Positions 49,634 through 59,010 are shown, counted from the stretch's first letter. The stretch is 64,000 nt of DNA from Nocardioides sp. (GCF_025965415.1 NZ_JAOPWY010000038.1:1-64000); one strand, 5' to 3'. Notes: generated by a model from the letters alone, not told the origin. Program-made: numbers and translations.

Positions 49634-51061
49634 ATGAACGACACGATCCGCAACTTCGTCGACGGCGAGCTCGTCGAGTCCGCGACGACCGCCTTCATCG
49701 ACCTCGTGGACCCGGTCACGGGGGAGGTCGACGGCCGCTCTCCGGTCTCGCTGCCGTCGGAGGTGGATGCGGCGTACGCCGCCGCGGAGCGCGCGTCGGC
49801 GTCGTGGAAGCGGCTCACGCCCGGACGCCGTCAGGCCCTCCTCCTCGACCTCGCCGCCGCCGTGGCCGAGCGCCGCGACGAGATCAGCGAGGTGCAGGCC
49901 CGCGACACCGGTCAGCCGGTGCGCCACATCGCGAGCGAGGAGGTCGACCAGGGCGTCGACCAGCTGCGCTTCTTCGCCGGTGCCGCGCGTCTGCTGGAGG
50001 GGAAGTCGGCGGGGGAGTACCTCGAGGGGCACACGTCCAGCATCCGCCGCGAGCCGATCGGCGTGGTCGGCCAGGTGACGCCGTGGAACTACCCCTTCGC
50101 GATGGCGATCTGGAAGATCGCGCCCGCGCTCGCCGCGGGCAACACCATCGTGCTCAAGCCCAGTGACACCACGCCGCGCTCCACGGTGCTGCTCGCCGAG
50201 ATCGCCGGCGCGATCCTGCCGCCCGGCGTCCTCAACGTCGTCAACGGCGACGCGACCACGGGCCGGCACCTCGTCGAGCACCCGACCCCGGGGCTGGTCG
50301 CGATCACCGGCTCCGTGCGCGCGGGCATCGAGGTCGCCTCGTCGGCGGCCAGGAACCTCAAGCGCGCGCACCTCGAGCTCGGCGGCAAGGCCCCGGTCGT
50401 GGTGATGGCGGACGCCGACCTCCCGCGGGCGGCGGGGTTGATCGCGGCGGCCGCCTACTTCAACTCCGGCCAGGACTGCACCGCCGCGACCCGCGTGATC
50501 GTGCACCGCAGCGTCCACGACGAGCTCGTCGACCTTCTGGTGGCGGAGGCCGAGGGCACCCGGCCCGGCCCGCCGTCCGACGCCGAGGCCGACTACGGCC
50601 CGCTCAACAACGCCGCCCACTTCGCCAAGGTGGAGGCGTTCCTCGCCGACCTGCCGGACCACGCGACGGTCCGCACGGGCGGCACCCGCCACGGCGACAC
50701 GGGATTCTTCTTCGCGCCCACCGTCGTCAGCGGCGTACGCCAGGACGACCGGATCGTGCAGGAGGAGGTCTTCGGGCCGGTGCTCACCGTGCAGGCGTTC
50801 GACGACGAGGCGGAGGCCGTCGCCCTCGCCAACGGGGTGCCCTACGGTCTCGCCGGCAGCGTGTGGACGCGCGACCACGGGACCGCCGACCGGCTCACGC
50901 GCGAGCTCGACTTCGGGTGCGTGTGGGTCAACACCCACATCCCCTTCGTGTCCGAGATGCCGCACGGAGGCTTCGGCCGCTCGGGCTACGGCAAGGACCT
51001 GTCGGGTTACGGCTTCGACGACTACACGCGCATCAAGCACGTGATGACCGCCCACTACTGA
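49634..51061 (+). CDS. Aminoaldehyde/gamma-aminobutyraldehyde-type aldehyde dehydrogenase
   Basis: 475 residues. TPWNYPFAMAIWKIAPALAAGN, the general-base Glu in HLELGGKAP and the catalytic Cys in NSGQDCTAATR are intact, as are EEVFGPV and the C-terminal HGGFGRSGYGKDLS. The FNSGQDCTAA pattern is typical of PatD-like 4-aminobutanal and betaine-aldehyde dehydrogenases. It would oxidise the aldehyde from the oxidase or aminotransferase. Its 3' end overlaps the convergent AhpD-like gene by seven bases. Confidence 0.9.
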   Translation: MNDTIRNFVDGELVESATTAFIDLVDPVTGEVDGRSPVSLPSEVDAAYAAAERASASWKRLTPGRRQALLLDLAAAVAERRDEISEVQARDTGQPVRHIASEEVDQGVDQLRFFAGAARLLEGKSAGEYLEGHTSSIRREPIGVVGQVTPWNYPFAMAIWKIAPALAAGNTIVLKPSDTTPRSTVLLAEIAGAILPPGVLNVVNGDATTGRHLVEHPTPGLVAITGSVRAGIEVASSAARNLKRAHLELGGKAPVVVMADADLPRAAGLIAAAAYFNSGQDCTAATRVIVHRSVHDELVDLLVAEAEGTRPGPPSDAEADYGPLNNAAHFAKVEAFLADLPDHATVRTGGTRHGDTGFFFAPTVVSGVRQDDRIVQEEVFGPVLTVQAFDDEAEAVALANGVPYGLAGSVWTRDHGTADRLTRELDFGCVWVNTHIPFVSEMPHGGFGRSGYGKDLSGYGFDDYTRIKHVMTAHY

Positions 51062-51636
51062 TCCGGCCGCGGGTCCTCCGGGACGCCGACGTCGTAGACG
51101 TCGAGGAGCTGGGCCAGGGTGCGGTAGTAGCCGACGAGGACCACCAGCTCGGTGATCGTGGTGGTGCCGAGCCTCGCGCGGAGGTCGTCGTACTCCTCCT
51201 CGGCGAGGCGGGCGCGCCCGTCCAGCAGCTGCCGGCAGAAGGCGTACGCCGACTCCTCGACCGGGTCGGGGGACGTGAACGTGCCGGCGGCGAGGTCGGC
51301 CAGCTCGTCGGCGGTGAGGCCCACAGCCCGGCCGACGCGCTCGTGCGCGTACTGCTCGAAGCGGCAGCCGGTGTGCGTGGCGACGGCGAGGATCGCGATC
51401 TCGCGGACCCGGCCGGAGAGGCCGGTGGCATAGCGGATCGCGCTGCCGAGCTCCTGGAGCGGGGCACCGAGCGCCGGCTCGTGGACCATCACGCCGAAGG
51501 GGCCGGTGAGCGCTCCGTCGGCGGTGGTGAGGGGGAAGTGCTGGGGACCGGAGGCGCGGGGGCCCGAGGTGATGCGCCGGTGCAGGTCGCGCTGCTCGTC
51601 GGTCATCGCGGCGGGGTCCAGGTCGGTCAGGCGCAT
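51055..51636 (-). CDS. Carboxymuconolactone decarboxylase/AhpD-like protein
   Basis: 193 residues, helical. GLSGRVREIAILAVATHTGCRFEQYAHERVGRAVGL is the CMD core with the single Cys and the His in CRFEQYAH. A second Cys sits in YAFCRQLL. It is likely a peroxidase or decarboxylase-like protein; the substrate is unknown. The start is ATG 51636, lying inside a 49-base palindrome shared with the divergent gene. Confidence 0.87.
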   Translation of the reverse strand: MRLTDLDPAAMTDEQRDLHRRITSGPRASGPQHFPLTTADGALTGPFGVMVHEPALGAPLQELGSAIRYATGLSGRVREIAILAVATHTGCRFEQYAHERVGRAVGLTADELADLAAGTFTSPDPVEESAYAFCRQLLDGRARLAEEEYDDLRARLGTTTITELVVLVGYYRTLAQLLDVYDVGVPEDPRPDQ

Positions 51637-51679
51637 GCACCCAGCATGCCCCCGGGTTTGGCATGCTGGCTGCATGCGC
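51631..51679. promoter_or_regulatory. Near-perfect 20-bp inverted repeat carrying two divergent leaderless starts
   Basis: Arms 51631-51650 and 51660-51679 (GGCATGCTGGCTGCATGCGC) match in 19 of 20 positions around a CCCGGGTTT spacer. On each strand the arm contains CATGCT, six bases and then the ATG of a gene (51636 minus, 51674 plus). It thus acts as a symmetrical bidirectional leaderless promoter, and could also be a regulator-binding site. Confidence 0.75.
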
Positions 51680-52063
51680 TTCACCGAGCACGAGCTGACC
51701 GTCGCCGTGACCGCCGCCGCCAAGATCGTGGCCCGCGGCAAGGTCCGGCGCCGCGCCCAGGACGACGCGGCCTGGGACGCGATGAGCAAGATCGACCGCT
51801 ACCACCTCCTCGAGGCGGTGGGCAGCCAGGTGCTCCCCGTCCTGCTGGCGCTCCCGGACGTCGAGGTCGAGGCGGGGACCCGCCCGACCTTCACCGACGC
51901 GCAGATCGCCGCCGCCGTGGAGGAGACGCTCGGCGACAGCGGCGTCGGACGCATCCGCCAGAAGGTGGCGGTGGCCGCGCGCCTCACCCTCGTGCGTACG
52001 GCGCTCGCGCAGCTGCCGGTGCGGCAGGACCCCGACGCGCTCGTCGTGCCGGACTCGCCCTGA
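51674..52063 (+). CDS. Conserved hypothetical helical protein
   Basis: 129 residues with a clear start at ATG 51674. The body is helical (FTEHELTVAVTAAAKIVARGKVRRRAQDDAAWDAMSKIDRYHLLEAVGSQVLP); no motif is recognised. It looks like a common actinobacterial unknown. The palindromic leader makes its co-regulation with the AhpD-like gene likely. Confidence 0.7.
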   Translation: MRFTEHELTVAVTAAAKIVARGKVRRRAQDDAAWDAMSKIDRYHLLEAVGSQVLPVLLALPDVEVEAGTRPTFTDAQIAAAVEETLGDSGVGRIRQKVAVAARLTLVRTALAQLPVRQDPDALVVPDSP

Positions 52064-52121
52064 CTCGGCTCCTCGAGAACCTGAGAGTGGCGCTCAGGTT
52101 GGGTGCGTACCGTCGAGGACG

Positions 52122-52913
52122 ATGACTTCCCTGATGCGCACCACCCGAACCCGTACTGCCCTCGGCGCCCTCGCGGCGACCGCACTGCTCACCCTCTCCG
52201 CCTGCGGTGGGGGCGACAGCGACTCCGCGAGCGCCGACAAGGACGCCTCCGCCAGCGCATCGCCGAGCGACAGTGCCTCCTCGGACGCCTCGGCCGGCGC
52301 ACAGCCCGACCTCGAGGGCATTCCCGACGTCGTCGCCGAGGTGAACGGCGAGGAGGTGACCAAGGAGGAGTTCGTCCCGATCTACGAGTCGACCTTCCAG
52401 CAGGCCGCCGCCCAGGCGCAGACGACCGGCGAGGCCCCCGACGAGGACGCCCTGAAGAAGCAGACCGTCGACGACCTCGTCTCCACCGAGCTGCTGGCCC
52501 AGGAGGCCGAGTCCCGCGGCGTCGAGGTCAGCGACGAGGACGTCGACGCCGAGCTGACCTCCCTGGCCGAGCAGAACCAGCTCGGGTCGGCCGAGGAGCT
52601 GCTGGCGGCGGTCGAGGACCAGGGCGTGACCGAGGACCAGGCCCGGTCGCAGGTCGAGACCCAGCTCATGGTCGAGGCGCTCGTCGTCGACGAGGAAGGC
52701 CCGATCGAGCCGACGGACCAGGAGCTCCGCAAGGTCTACGCGCAGGCCAAGGCGCAGCAGGCGCAGTCGGGTCAGGGCGGCCAGAAGATCCCGCCGTTCG
52801 CCGAGGTCCGCGACCAGCTCGCGGAGCAGGCCATGCAGCAGCAGGTCGCCGAGGTCGCGGGCGCACTGGTGAAGGACCTGCGCAAGGACGCGAAGATCAC
52901 GATCAACCTCTGA
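52122..52913 (+). CDS. SurA N-terminal-domain lipoprotein (chaperone/peptidyl-prolyl isomerase-like)
   Basis: 263 residues. A lipobox (LSAC) follows a hydrophobic N-terminal segment, then a Ser/Asp/Ala linker. The SurA_N-like domain has VVAEVNGEEVTKEEFVPIYEST and LKKQTVDDLVSTELLAQEAESRGVEVSDEDVDAEL. No parvulin isomerase domain is present, so it is a chaperone-type protein on the outer face of the membrane. TACCGT and eight bases precede ATG 52122, with GAGGA also close. Confidence 0.87.
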   Translation: MTSLMRTTRTRTALGALAATALLTLSACGGGDSDSASADKDASASASPSDSASSDASAGAQPDLEGIPDVVAEVNGEEVTKEEFVPIYESTFQQAAAQAQTTGEAPDEDALKKQTVDDLVSTELLAQEAESRGVEVSDEDVDAELTSLAEQNQLGSAEELLAAVEDQGVTEDQARSQVETQLMVEALVVDEEGPIEPTDQELRKVYAQAKAQQAQSGQGGQKIPPFAEVRDQLAEQAMQQQVAEVAGALVKDLRKDAKITINL

Positions 52914-53063
52914 TTCGATAGCGTTGCGCGGGCCGCGCCACTGATCGCGCTGCCGCCCGCCGCGGTTGGCAACGGGTTCCTCATTGGAGCCCGCCGGTAC
53001 ACCGCGCGAGAAATCCGGCGATGTTGCCCTCATGTAGGCCCGTGAGGGACTAATGTGCAGCGC

Positions 53064-53129
53064 GTGTATCAGTCCTGTGTGAGCCGACGGCATCGGGCTC
53101 GTCGGGTCGGGCCGGGGGCCCGACCGTGA
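53064..53129 (+). CDS. Possible leaderless 21-residue leader peptide before the sensor kinase
   Basis: GTG 53064 lies seven bases after TAATGT (53051-53056) and opens MYQSCVSRRHRARRVGPGARP. Its TGA overlaps the kinase GTG 53126 (GTGA). The peptide is arginine-rich and could regulate kinase translation, but may be chance. Confidence 0.3.
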   Translation: MYQSCVSRRHRARRVGPGARP

Positions 53130-55162
53130 GCCGGCCTGCGCCGCTCCCGCTGCGCTGGACGCTCGGCTTCGCGCTCGCCTACGCCGCCCTAGCGGTCCTG
53201 GCGCGACTGACGGTCCGGGACGGTCAGGCCGTGAGCCTGGTGTGGCCGGGCGCCGGCGTCGCCATGCTCTGGCTGCTCGCGGAGTCGCCGCGCCGGGCGG
53301 CGTGGGTGCTGGTGCCGCTGACCGTGATCCACGCCGGGGTCGCTGGGTTCACCAACGCGCCGGCGGGCATCGTCGTGCTGGGCGCGGTGTCGCTCGCGTG
53401 CCAGACGTGGGTCACGGTGCTGCTCCTCAGGCGCTGGTGCCCCACCCTCCTCGGCGCCGGCGGGACCGAGAGCTTCCGCTCCCCCCGGTCCCTGGCCTAC
53501 ACGTGTCTCGCGGCGGCGCTCGGCAGTGCGGTCGGTGCCCTGATCGGGTCGCTCGGTGTGTGGCTGCACTCCGGCGTCGGCTGGAACGCCTGGGTGCCGC
53601 AGGCGTGGTTCGCCCGGCACTTCGCCGGCATCCTCGTGGTCGGCTGCGTCGGGCACCTGGCGTGGGAGTGGCGCACCAGCCCCGTCGCGCCGCGGACCCG
53701 GGCCGGGAGCCGACGGGAGTTCGTCGTCATGTGGGCGGTCTCCGTGCTCGTCGTGCTGACCGTCTTCCTCCAGCCGCTCCCCCTCGTCTTCCTCGTCATG
53801 TCGCTCTGCGTCTGGTCGGCGGCGCGCTTCCCGACCTACCTCGCCGCGCTGCACGCCCTCGCCCTGGGCGTGGGCGGCCTCCTGCTGACCCTCGGGGGCC
53901 TCGGCCCCTCCGACGTCCTCGACGACCCGGTGCAGAAGGCCCTGGTGGGGCAGCTCTTCCTCGTCGCCGTACTGCTGACCGGCCTCGGCGTGGGCACGCT
54001 GAGCGACCGCATCGACGAGCTGGTGGTGCGCATGGGGGAGGCGCGGGCGCGCGCGGCCGAGCAGGCCGAGCTGCTCGCGGAGATGACCGAGAGCATGGAT
54101 GAGGGACTGATCGTCCTGGACCGCGAGGGCAGGATCGAGCGCAGCAACGGTGCGAGCCGGCGCCTCGCCCACCGGGTCAGCCCGGGAGCGGCCGACGCGG
54201 TGGCCCTGGCCAACCTGGTGCAGCTGGTGCTCCACCCGGATGCTGCCCACACGAGCGCCACGCGCGCCGAGCTCGGGGCGGGGGACGTGCTCCTGCCCCT
54301 CGGCTCCGGCGACGACCTCGTGCTCGCGGTGTCGCGGGCCGTGCTCGCCAGCCAGCGCGGCGACGACGGCCGCTCGGGTGTCCTGCTCGTGCTCCAGGAG
54401 GTGACCGAGCACCGCAAGGGACTCCAGCCCCTGGTCGGCTTCGCCTCGACCGCGGCCCACGACCTGCGCGGACCGCTGACCGCGATTCGCGCCTGGCTCG
54501 ACCTCGCCGCGGTCGACCTCGCCGACGACAGCGACACGCTGGCGTCGATCAAGCGCGCCGAGCTGGCGTCGGTCCAGATGGCCGGGCTGATCGACGACCT
54601 GCTCGCGCAGGCCGTCGCCGAGGCGGGTGACCTCGAGGTCCACGACGTCGAGCTCTGCGGCCCGGACGGGGCTGTGGTCCAGGCCGCCGCGCTCCTGGGG
54701 CCGGACGACGTGCTCGAGGTGTCCGACGACGGGCTGCCGTCCGTGCACGCGGACGAGGTCGCCCTCAGGCAGCTGTTCGCCAACCTCGTCGGCAATGCCG
54801 TCAAGTACGCCCGCCCCGGGGTGCCCGCGCGGATCCTCGTGAGGGCCCAGCGACTGGGCTCGCGCGTGGTGGTCGAGGTCGAGGACAACGGCGTCGGTGT
54901 CGACGAGCACGAGCGGGCCCTGATCTTCCAGAGGTTCCACCGCGGCGACACGGTGCGTGCCGGGCTCCGTGGCACCGGCATGGGGCTGGCCATCTGCCAG
55001 ACCATCGTCCAGCGGCACGGTGGCTCGATCGAGTGCCTCGCTGCCGACTCGGGGCAGGGGTCGGTCTTCCGGTTCGACCTGCCGGCGGCCAAGGTGGAGC
55101 CCGTCAGCCTGCTGCCCACGCCGCCCGCGCCGCTCCACGACGAGGAGCTGGCCACCGCCTAG
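53126..55162 (+). CDS. MASE1-type membrane sensor histidine kinase
   Basis: 678 residues. The N-terminal ~300 residues hold about eight transmembrane helices of MASE1 type (LVWPGAGVAMLWLLAE). Then comes a PAS-like segment (ESMDEGLIVLDREGRIERSNGASRRL), the H-box AAHDLRGPLTAIRAWL, the N-box LFANLVGNAVKYA and the G-boxes VEDNGVGVDEHE and GTGMGLAICQTIVQRHGG. The start is GTG 53126. There is no response regulator next to it, so it is an orphan kinase. Confidence 0.9.
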   Translation: MSRPAPLPLRWTLGFALAYAALAVLARLTVRDGQAVSLVWPGAGVAMLWLLAESPRRAAWVLVPLTVIHAGVAGFTNAPAGIVVLGAVSLACQTWVTVLLLRRWCPTLLGAGGTESFRSPRSLAYTCLAAALGSAVGALIGSLGVWLHSGVGWNAWVPQAWFARHFAGILVVGCVGHLAWEWRTSPVAPRTRAGSRREFVVMWAVSVLVVLTVFLQPLPLVFLVMSLCVWSAARFPTYLAALHALALGVGGLLLTLGGLGPSDVLDDPVQKALVGQLFLVAVLLTGLGVGTLSDRIDELVVRMGEARARAAEQAELLAEMTESMDEGLIVLDREGRIERSNGASRRLAHRVSPGAADAVALANLVQLVLHPDAAHTSATRAELGAGDVLLPLGSGDDLVLAVSRAVLASQRGDDGRSGVLLVLQEVTEHRKGLQPLVGFASTAAHDLRGPLTAIRAWLDLAAVDLADDSDTLASIKRAELASVQMAGLIDDLLAQAVAEAGDLEVHDVELCGPDGAVVQAAALLGPDDVLEVSDDGLPSVHADEVALRQLFANLVGNAVKYARPGVPARILVRAQRLGSRVVVEVEDNGVGVDEHERALIFQRFHRGDTVRAGLRGTGMGLAICQTIVQRHGGSIECLAADSGQGSVFRFDLPAAKVEPVSLLPTPPAPLHDEELATA

Positions 55163-55219
55163 GCGGGCGCTCAACCTCTTCGCGTGGGCGTCCGCTCGCT
55201 CCGCTCGCGTCCGCCAGGC

Positions 55220-58200
55220 TCAGACGTTCCGGCGGTACTGCCCGCCCACCTCGAAGAACGCCTCGGTGACCTGCTCGAGCGAGCAGACCCGGGCGGCGTC
55301 CATCAGCACGGCGAACACGTTCTCCCCGGAGATCGCGGCGTCCTTGAGCCGGGCCAGCGCCTGCTGCGCCTCGGCACCGTGCGCGGCCTGGAAGGCACGC
55401 ACCCGCGTCAGCTGCGACTCCTTCTCCGCCTCGGTGGCGCGGGCCAGCTCGATCTCCTTGGGCTGGGCGTCGGCGGCGCTCTCCTTGACGAAGGTGTTGA
55501 CGCCGATGATCGGCAGCGAGCCGTCGTGCTTGCGGTGCTCGTAGAGCATCGACTCGTCCTGGATCCGCCCGCGCTGGTAGCCGGTCTCCATCGCGCCGAG
55601 CACGCCGCCGCGCTCGTTGATCGAGTCGAACTCCGCGAGCACGGCCGCCTCGACGAGGTCGGTGAGGTCGTCGATGACGAAGGACCCCTGGAGCGGGTTC
55701 TCGTTCATCGCCAGGCCCCACTCGCGATTGATGATCAGCTGGATCGCCAGCGCGCGGCGTACGGAGTCCTCCGTCGGGGTCGTCACGGCCTCGTCGTAGG
55801 CGTTGGTGTGGAGGCTGTTGGCGTTGTCGTAGATCGCGATGAGCGCCTGCAGCGTCGTGCGGATGTCGTTGAAGTCCATCTCCTGCGCGTGCAGCGAGCG
55901 GCCGCTCGTCTGCACGTGGTACTTCAGCTTCTGCGAGCGCTCCGAGGCGCCGTACTTCTCCTTCATCGTCACCGCCCAGATGCGGCGCGCGACGCGGCCC
56001 AGGACGGTGTATTCGGGGTCCATGCCGTTGGAGAAGAAGAACGACAGGTTGGGCGCGAAGTCGTCGATCTTCATCCCGCGCGCGAGGTAGGCCTCGTCGT
56101 AGGTGAAGCCGTTGGCGAGGGTGAAGGCGAGCTGGCTGATCGGGTTCGCCCCGGCCTCGGCGATGTGGTAGCCCGAGATCGACACCGAGTAGAAGTTGCG
56201 CACCTGCTGCTCGATGAACCACTCCTGGATGTCGGCCATCATCCGCAGGCAGAACTCCGTGGAGAACAGCGCCGTGTTCTGGCCCTGGTCCTCCTTGAGG
56301 ATGTCGGCCTGGACGGTGCCGCGGACGTTCGCCAGTGCGTACGCCGCGAGCTGGGCGCGCTCCTCGTCGCTCGGCTCGCGCGACTCCCGCTCGACGAACG
56401 CGTCGACCTGCTGGTCGATCGCGGTGTTGAGGAAGAACGCCAGCACCGTGGGGGCCGGACCGTTGATCGTCAGTGACACCGATGTCGTCGGGGCGACCAG
56501 GTCGAAGCCGTCGAAGAGCTCCTTCATGTCGTCCAGCGTCGCGACCGAGACGCCCGACGTGCCGACCTTGCCGTAGACGTCGGGGCGCGGGTCGGGGTCG
56601 CGGCCGTAGAGCGTGACGGAGTCGAAGGCGGTGGAGAGCCGGGTGGCGTCGTTGCCGTGGCTGAGGATCTTGAAGCGGCGGTTGGTGCGCGCCGGGTCAC
56701 CCTCGCCGGCGAACATCCGGGCCGGGTCCTCGTTGTCGCGCTTGAACGGGAAGACGCCGGCGGTGAAGGGGAAGTAGCCCGGCAGGTTCTCGTTGCGCCA
56801 GAAGCGGACGAGCTCGCCGTGGTCGGAGAAGCGCGGCAGCGCGACGCGCGGGATCTTGTTGCCGCTCAACGACTCCTTGGTGAGCGTGGTGTGGATCTCG
56901 CGCTCGCGCACCACCACGACCTGCTCGTCGCCGGAGTAGGACTCCACGACGGCCGGCCAGCCGGCGATCTGGTCGGCGACCTCGTGCGGGACGGCCTTGC
57001 GGGCGGACTCGAGCAGCGCGGGCACACCGCCCGCGTCGCCGTCGCCGAGCTGGTCGGCGACGTACTGCACGCGCTGGAGGTCGGCCGCCGCCTCGGCGAG
57101 CTCGGTCGTGCGCGCGTGGTAGCCGCGGACCGTCTCGGTGATCTCGGAGAGGTAGCGCACGCGGTCGGCCGGCACGACCTGCCGGATGCCCGACGAGTGG
57201 CGTACGTCGACGTGCGGGAGCGTGCCGTCGGTGACCTCCAGCCCGGCCTCGGCCAGCTCGCCGCGGAGGTGCTGGTAGAGCGCGGTGACGCCGTCGTCGT
57301 TGAAGGTGGCCGCGCTCGTGCCGAACACCGGCATGTCGTGCGGCTGCTTGCCGAAGGCCCCGCGGTTGCGGACCAGCTGGCGGCCGACGTCGCGGAGCGC
57401 GTCCTTGGCGCCGCGACGCTCGAACTTGTTGATCGCGACGCTGTCGGCGAAGTCGAGCATGTCGATCTTCTCCAGCTGCGAGGCGGCGCCGAACTCCGGC
57501 GTCATGACGTAGAGCGAGTGGTCGACGAGCGGCACGATGCCGGCGTCGCCCTGGCCGATGCCGGGCGTCTCGACGATCACCAGGTCGTGCCCGGCGGCCT
57601 TCATCACGTCGATCACGTCGGCGAGGTGCGCGGGCACCTCGTGGGCGCCGCGGGTGGCGAGCGAGCGGAAGAAGACCCGGTCGCCGTCGAGGGAGTTGGC
57701 CCGGATCCGGTCGCCGAGCAGCGCACCACCGCCCTTGCGGCGGGTGGGGTCGACCGCGATGACCGCGATCCGCAGCTTGTCCTGCTGGTCGGTGCGGAAG
57801 CGGCGCACGATCTCGTCGGTGAGCGACGACTTGCCCGAGCCGCCGGTGCCGGTGATGCCCAGGACGGGCACGACGCGGCGCGCAGCCGCCTGCCGGACCT
57901 CGGCCAGCATGGCCTCGTCGAGCCGCCCGCCCTCGGCGCCGGTGATGGCGCGGGCGACGGCGAAGCGGTCACCCGAGAGGACCTGCTCCACCGTGACGGC
58001 GCCCTGGGACCACAGGTCGACGTCGCAGTCGGCGACGACCGAGTTGATCATCCCGACGAGGCCCATCTTCTGGCCGTCCTCGGGGGAGAAGATGGTGACC
58101 CCCGACTCGCGCAGACGGGTGATCTCCGACGGCACGATCACGCCGCCGCCACCTCCGACGACCTGCACGTGGCCGGCACCCTGCGCACGCAGCGACTCGA

Positions 58201-58444
58201 CGAGGTACTCGAAGTACTCGACGTGCCCGCCCTGGTAGGACGAGACCGCCACGCCCTGCACGTCCTCCTCGAGCGCGGCGGTGACGACCTCCTGCACGGA
58301 GCGGTTGTGCCCCAGGTGGATCACCTCGCAGCCCTGGCTCATGAAGATCCGCCGCATGATGTTGATCGAGGCGTCGTGGCCGTCGAACAGCGCCGAGGCG
58401 GTGACGAGGCGGATCGGGTTCTGCGGGGTGTGCATGTCGGCCAT
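55220..58444 (-). CDS. icmF: Fused isobutyryl-CoA mutase (IcmF)
   Basis: 1074 residues, the normal fused length. The N-terminal B12 domain has the DGHDASINIM His ligand, the central MeaI-like GTPase has GTGGSGKSSLTDE, and the C-terminal TIM barrel follows. Two substrate-site residues point to isobutyryl-CoA: F578 (in RMFAGEGDP) and Q722 (in EDQGQNT), which align to Phe80 and Gln198 of isobutyryl-CoA mutase; methylmalonyl-CoA mutase has Tyr and Arg there, pivalyl-CoA mutase Leu and His. It needs adenosylcobalamin. The MarR gene lies just upstream on the same strand. Confidence 0.95.
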   Translation of the reverse strand: MADMHTPQNPIRLVTASALFDGHDASINIMRRIFMSQGCEVIHLGHNRSVQEVVTAALEEDVQGVAVSSYQGGHVEYFEYLVESLRAQGAGHVQVVGGGGGVIVPSEITRLRESGVTIFSPEDGQKMGLVGMINSVVADCDVDLWSQGAVTVEQVLSGDRFAVARAITGAEGGRLDEAMLAEVRQAAARRVVPVLGITGTGGSGKSSLTDEIVRRFRTDQQDKLRIAVIAVDPTRRKGGGALLGDRIRANSLDGDRVFFRSLATRGAHEVPAHLADVIDVMKAAGHDLVIVETPGIGQGDAGIVPLVDHSLYVMTPEFGAASQLEKIDMLDFADSVAINKFERRGAKDALRDVGRQLVRNRGAFGKQPHDMPVFGTSAATFNDDGVTALYQHLRGELAEAGLEVTDGTLPHVDVRHSSGIRQVVPADRVRYLSEITETVRGYHARTTELAEAAADLQRVQYVADQLGDGDAGGVPALLESARKAVPHEVADQIAGWPAVVESYSGDEQVVVVREREIHTTLTKESLSGNKIPRVALPRFSDHGELVRFWRNENLPGYFPFTAGVFPFKRDNEDPARMFAGEGDPARTNRRFKILSHGNDATRLSTAFDSVTLYGRDPDPRPDVYGKVGTSGVSVATLDDMKELFDGFDLVAPTTSVSLTINGPAPTVLAFFLNTAIDQQVDAFVERESREPSDEERAQLAAYALANVRGTVQADILKEDQGQNTALFSTEFCLRMMADIQEWFIEQQVRNFYSVSISGYHIAEAGANPISQLAFTLANGFTYDEAYLARGMKIDDFAPNLSFFFSNGMDPEYTVLGRVARRIWAVTMKEKYGASERSQKLKYHVQTSGRSLHAQEMDFNDIRTTLQALIAIYDNANSLHTNAYDEAVTTPTEDSVRRALAIQLIINREWGLAMNENPLQGSFVIDDLTDLVEAAVLAEFDSINERGGVLGAMETGYQRGRIQDESMLYEHRKHDGSLPIIGVNTFVKESAADAQPKEIELARATEAEKESQLTRVRAFQAAHGAEAQQALARLKDAAISGENVFAVLMDAARVCSLEQVTEAFFEVGGQYRRNV

Positions 58445-58509
58445 GAGAAGATAGTAGGACTTCCAAGTATTACCCGCGAGTCACAACGCCGCCGCCTCCA
58501 CGCGGGACC

Positions 58510-59001
58510 TCAGAGCGAGTCCCCGAGCCCCGTCCGGAGCGCGGTGAGCCGATCGGTCAGCTCGCGTACGTCGACCTCGGGCAGGCCGGGCGCCTCGAAG
58601 ACCTCGACGTTGAGCGCCGCCGTCGCCTCCTCGACCGCCCCGCGGCCGGCGTCGGTCAGCACCGCGAGCACCACGCGCTTGTCGGCGTCGCCGCGCACGC
58701 GCTCGACGTACCCCTGGGCGACGAGCCGGTCGACCGCGCTGGTGACGCTGGTCGGGTGCACCTGCAGCAGCGACCCGAGCCGCGACATCGGCATCGCCGC
58801 CCCACGGGTGAAGGACAGCAGGCGCAGCACCTCGTAGCGCGCGAAGGTCAGCCCGCGCGGACGGAGCACCGCGTCGATGCGCTCCATCAGCAGCTGCTGC
58901 GCGCGCACGACGGAGGTCACCATCGCCATCCCGTCGGCGGCGCCGGCCCAGCCGTGGGCCACCCACTGCCGGTGGGCCTCGCCGATCGGGTCGCGGGTCA
59001 T
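58510..59001 (-). CDS. MarR-family transcriptional regulator
   Basis: 163 residues. The winged HTH is clear: LTFARYEVLRLLSFTRGAAMPMSRLGSLLQVHPTSVTSAVDRLVAQGYVERVRGDADKRVVLAVLT. TAACCT (RC of 59008-59013) and six bases precede ATG 59001, so it is leaderless. That box overlaps the TAA of the gene upstream. It probably regulates icmF, whose start lies 65 bases downstream of its stop. Confidence 0.9.
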   Translation of the reverse strand: MTRDPIGEAHRQWVAHGWAGAADGMAMVTSVVRAQQLLMERIDAVLRPRGLTFARYEVLRLLSFTRGAAMPMSRLGSLLQVHPTSVTSAVDRLVAQGYVERVRGDADKRVVLAVLTDAGRGAVEEATAALNVEVFEAPGLPEVDVRELTDRLTALRTGLGDSL

Positions 59002-59010
59002 GGCTGGAGG

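Noticed and set aside
49127-51805. Long minus-strand open frame of 892 codons opposite the aldehyde dehydrogenase
   Set aside because: Antisense artefact. The real minus-strand gene there is the AhpD-like gene at 51055-51636, in another frame.
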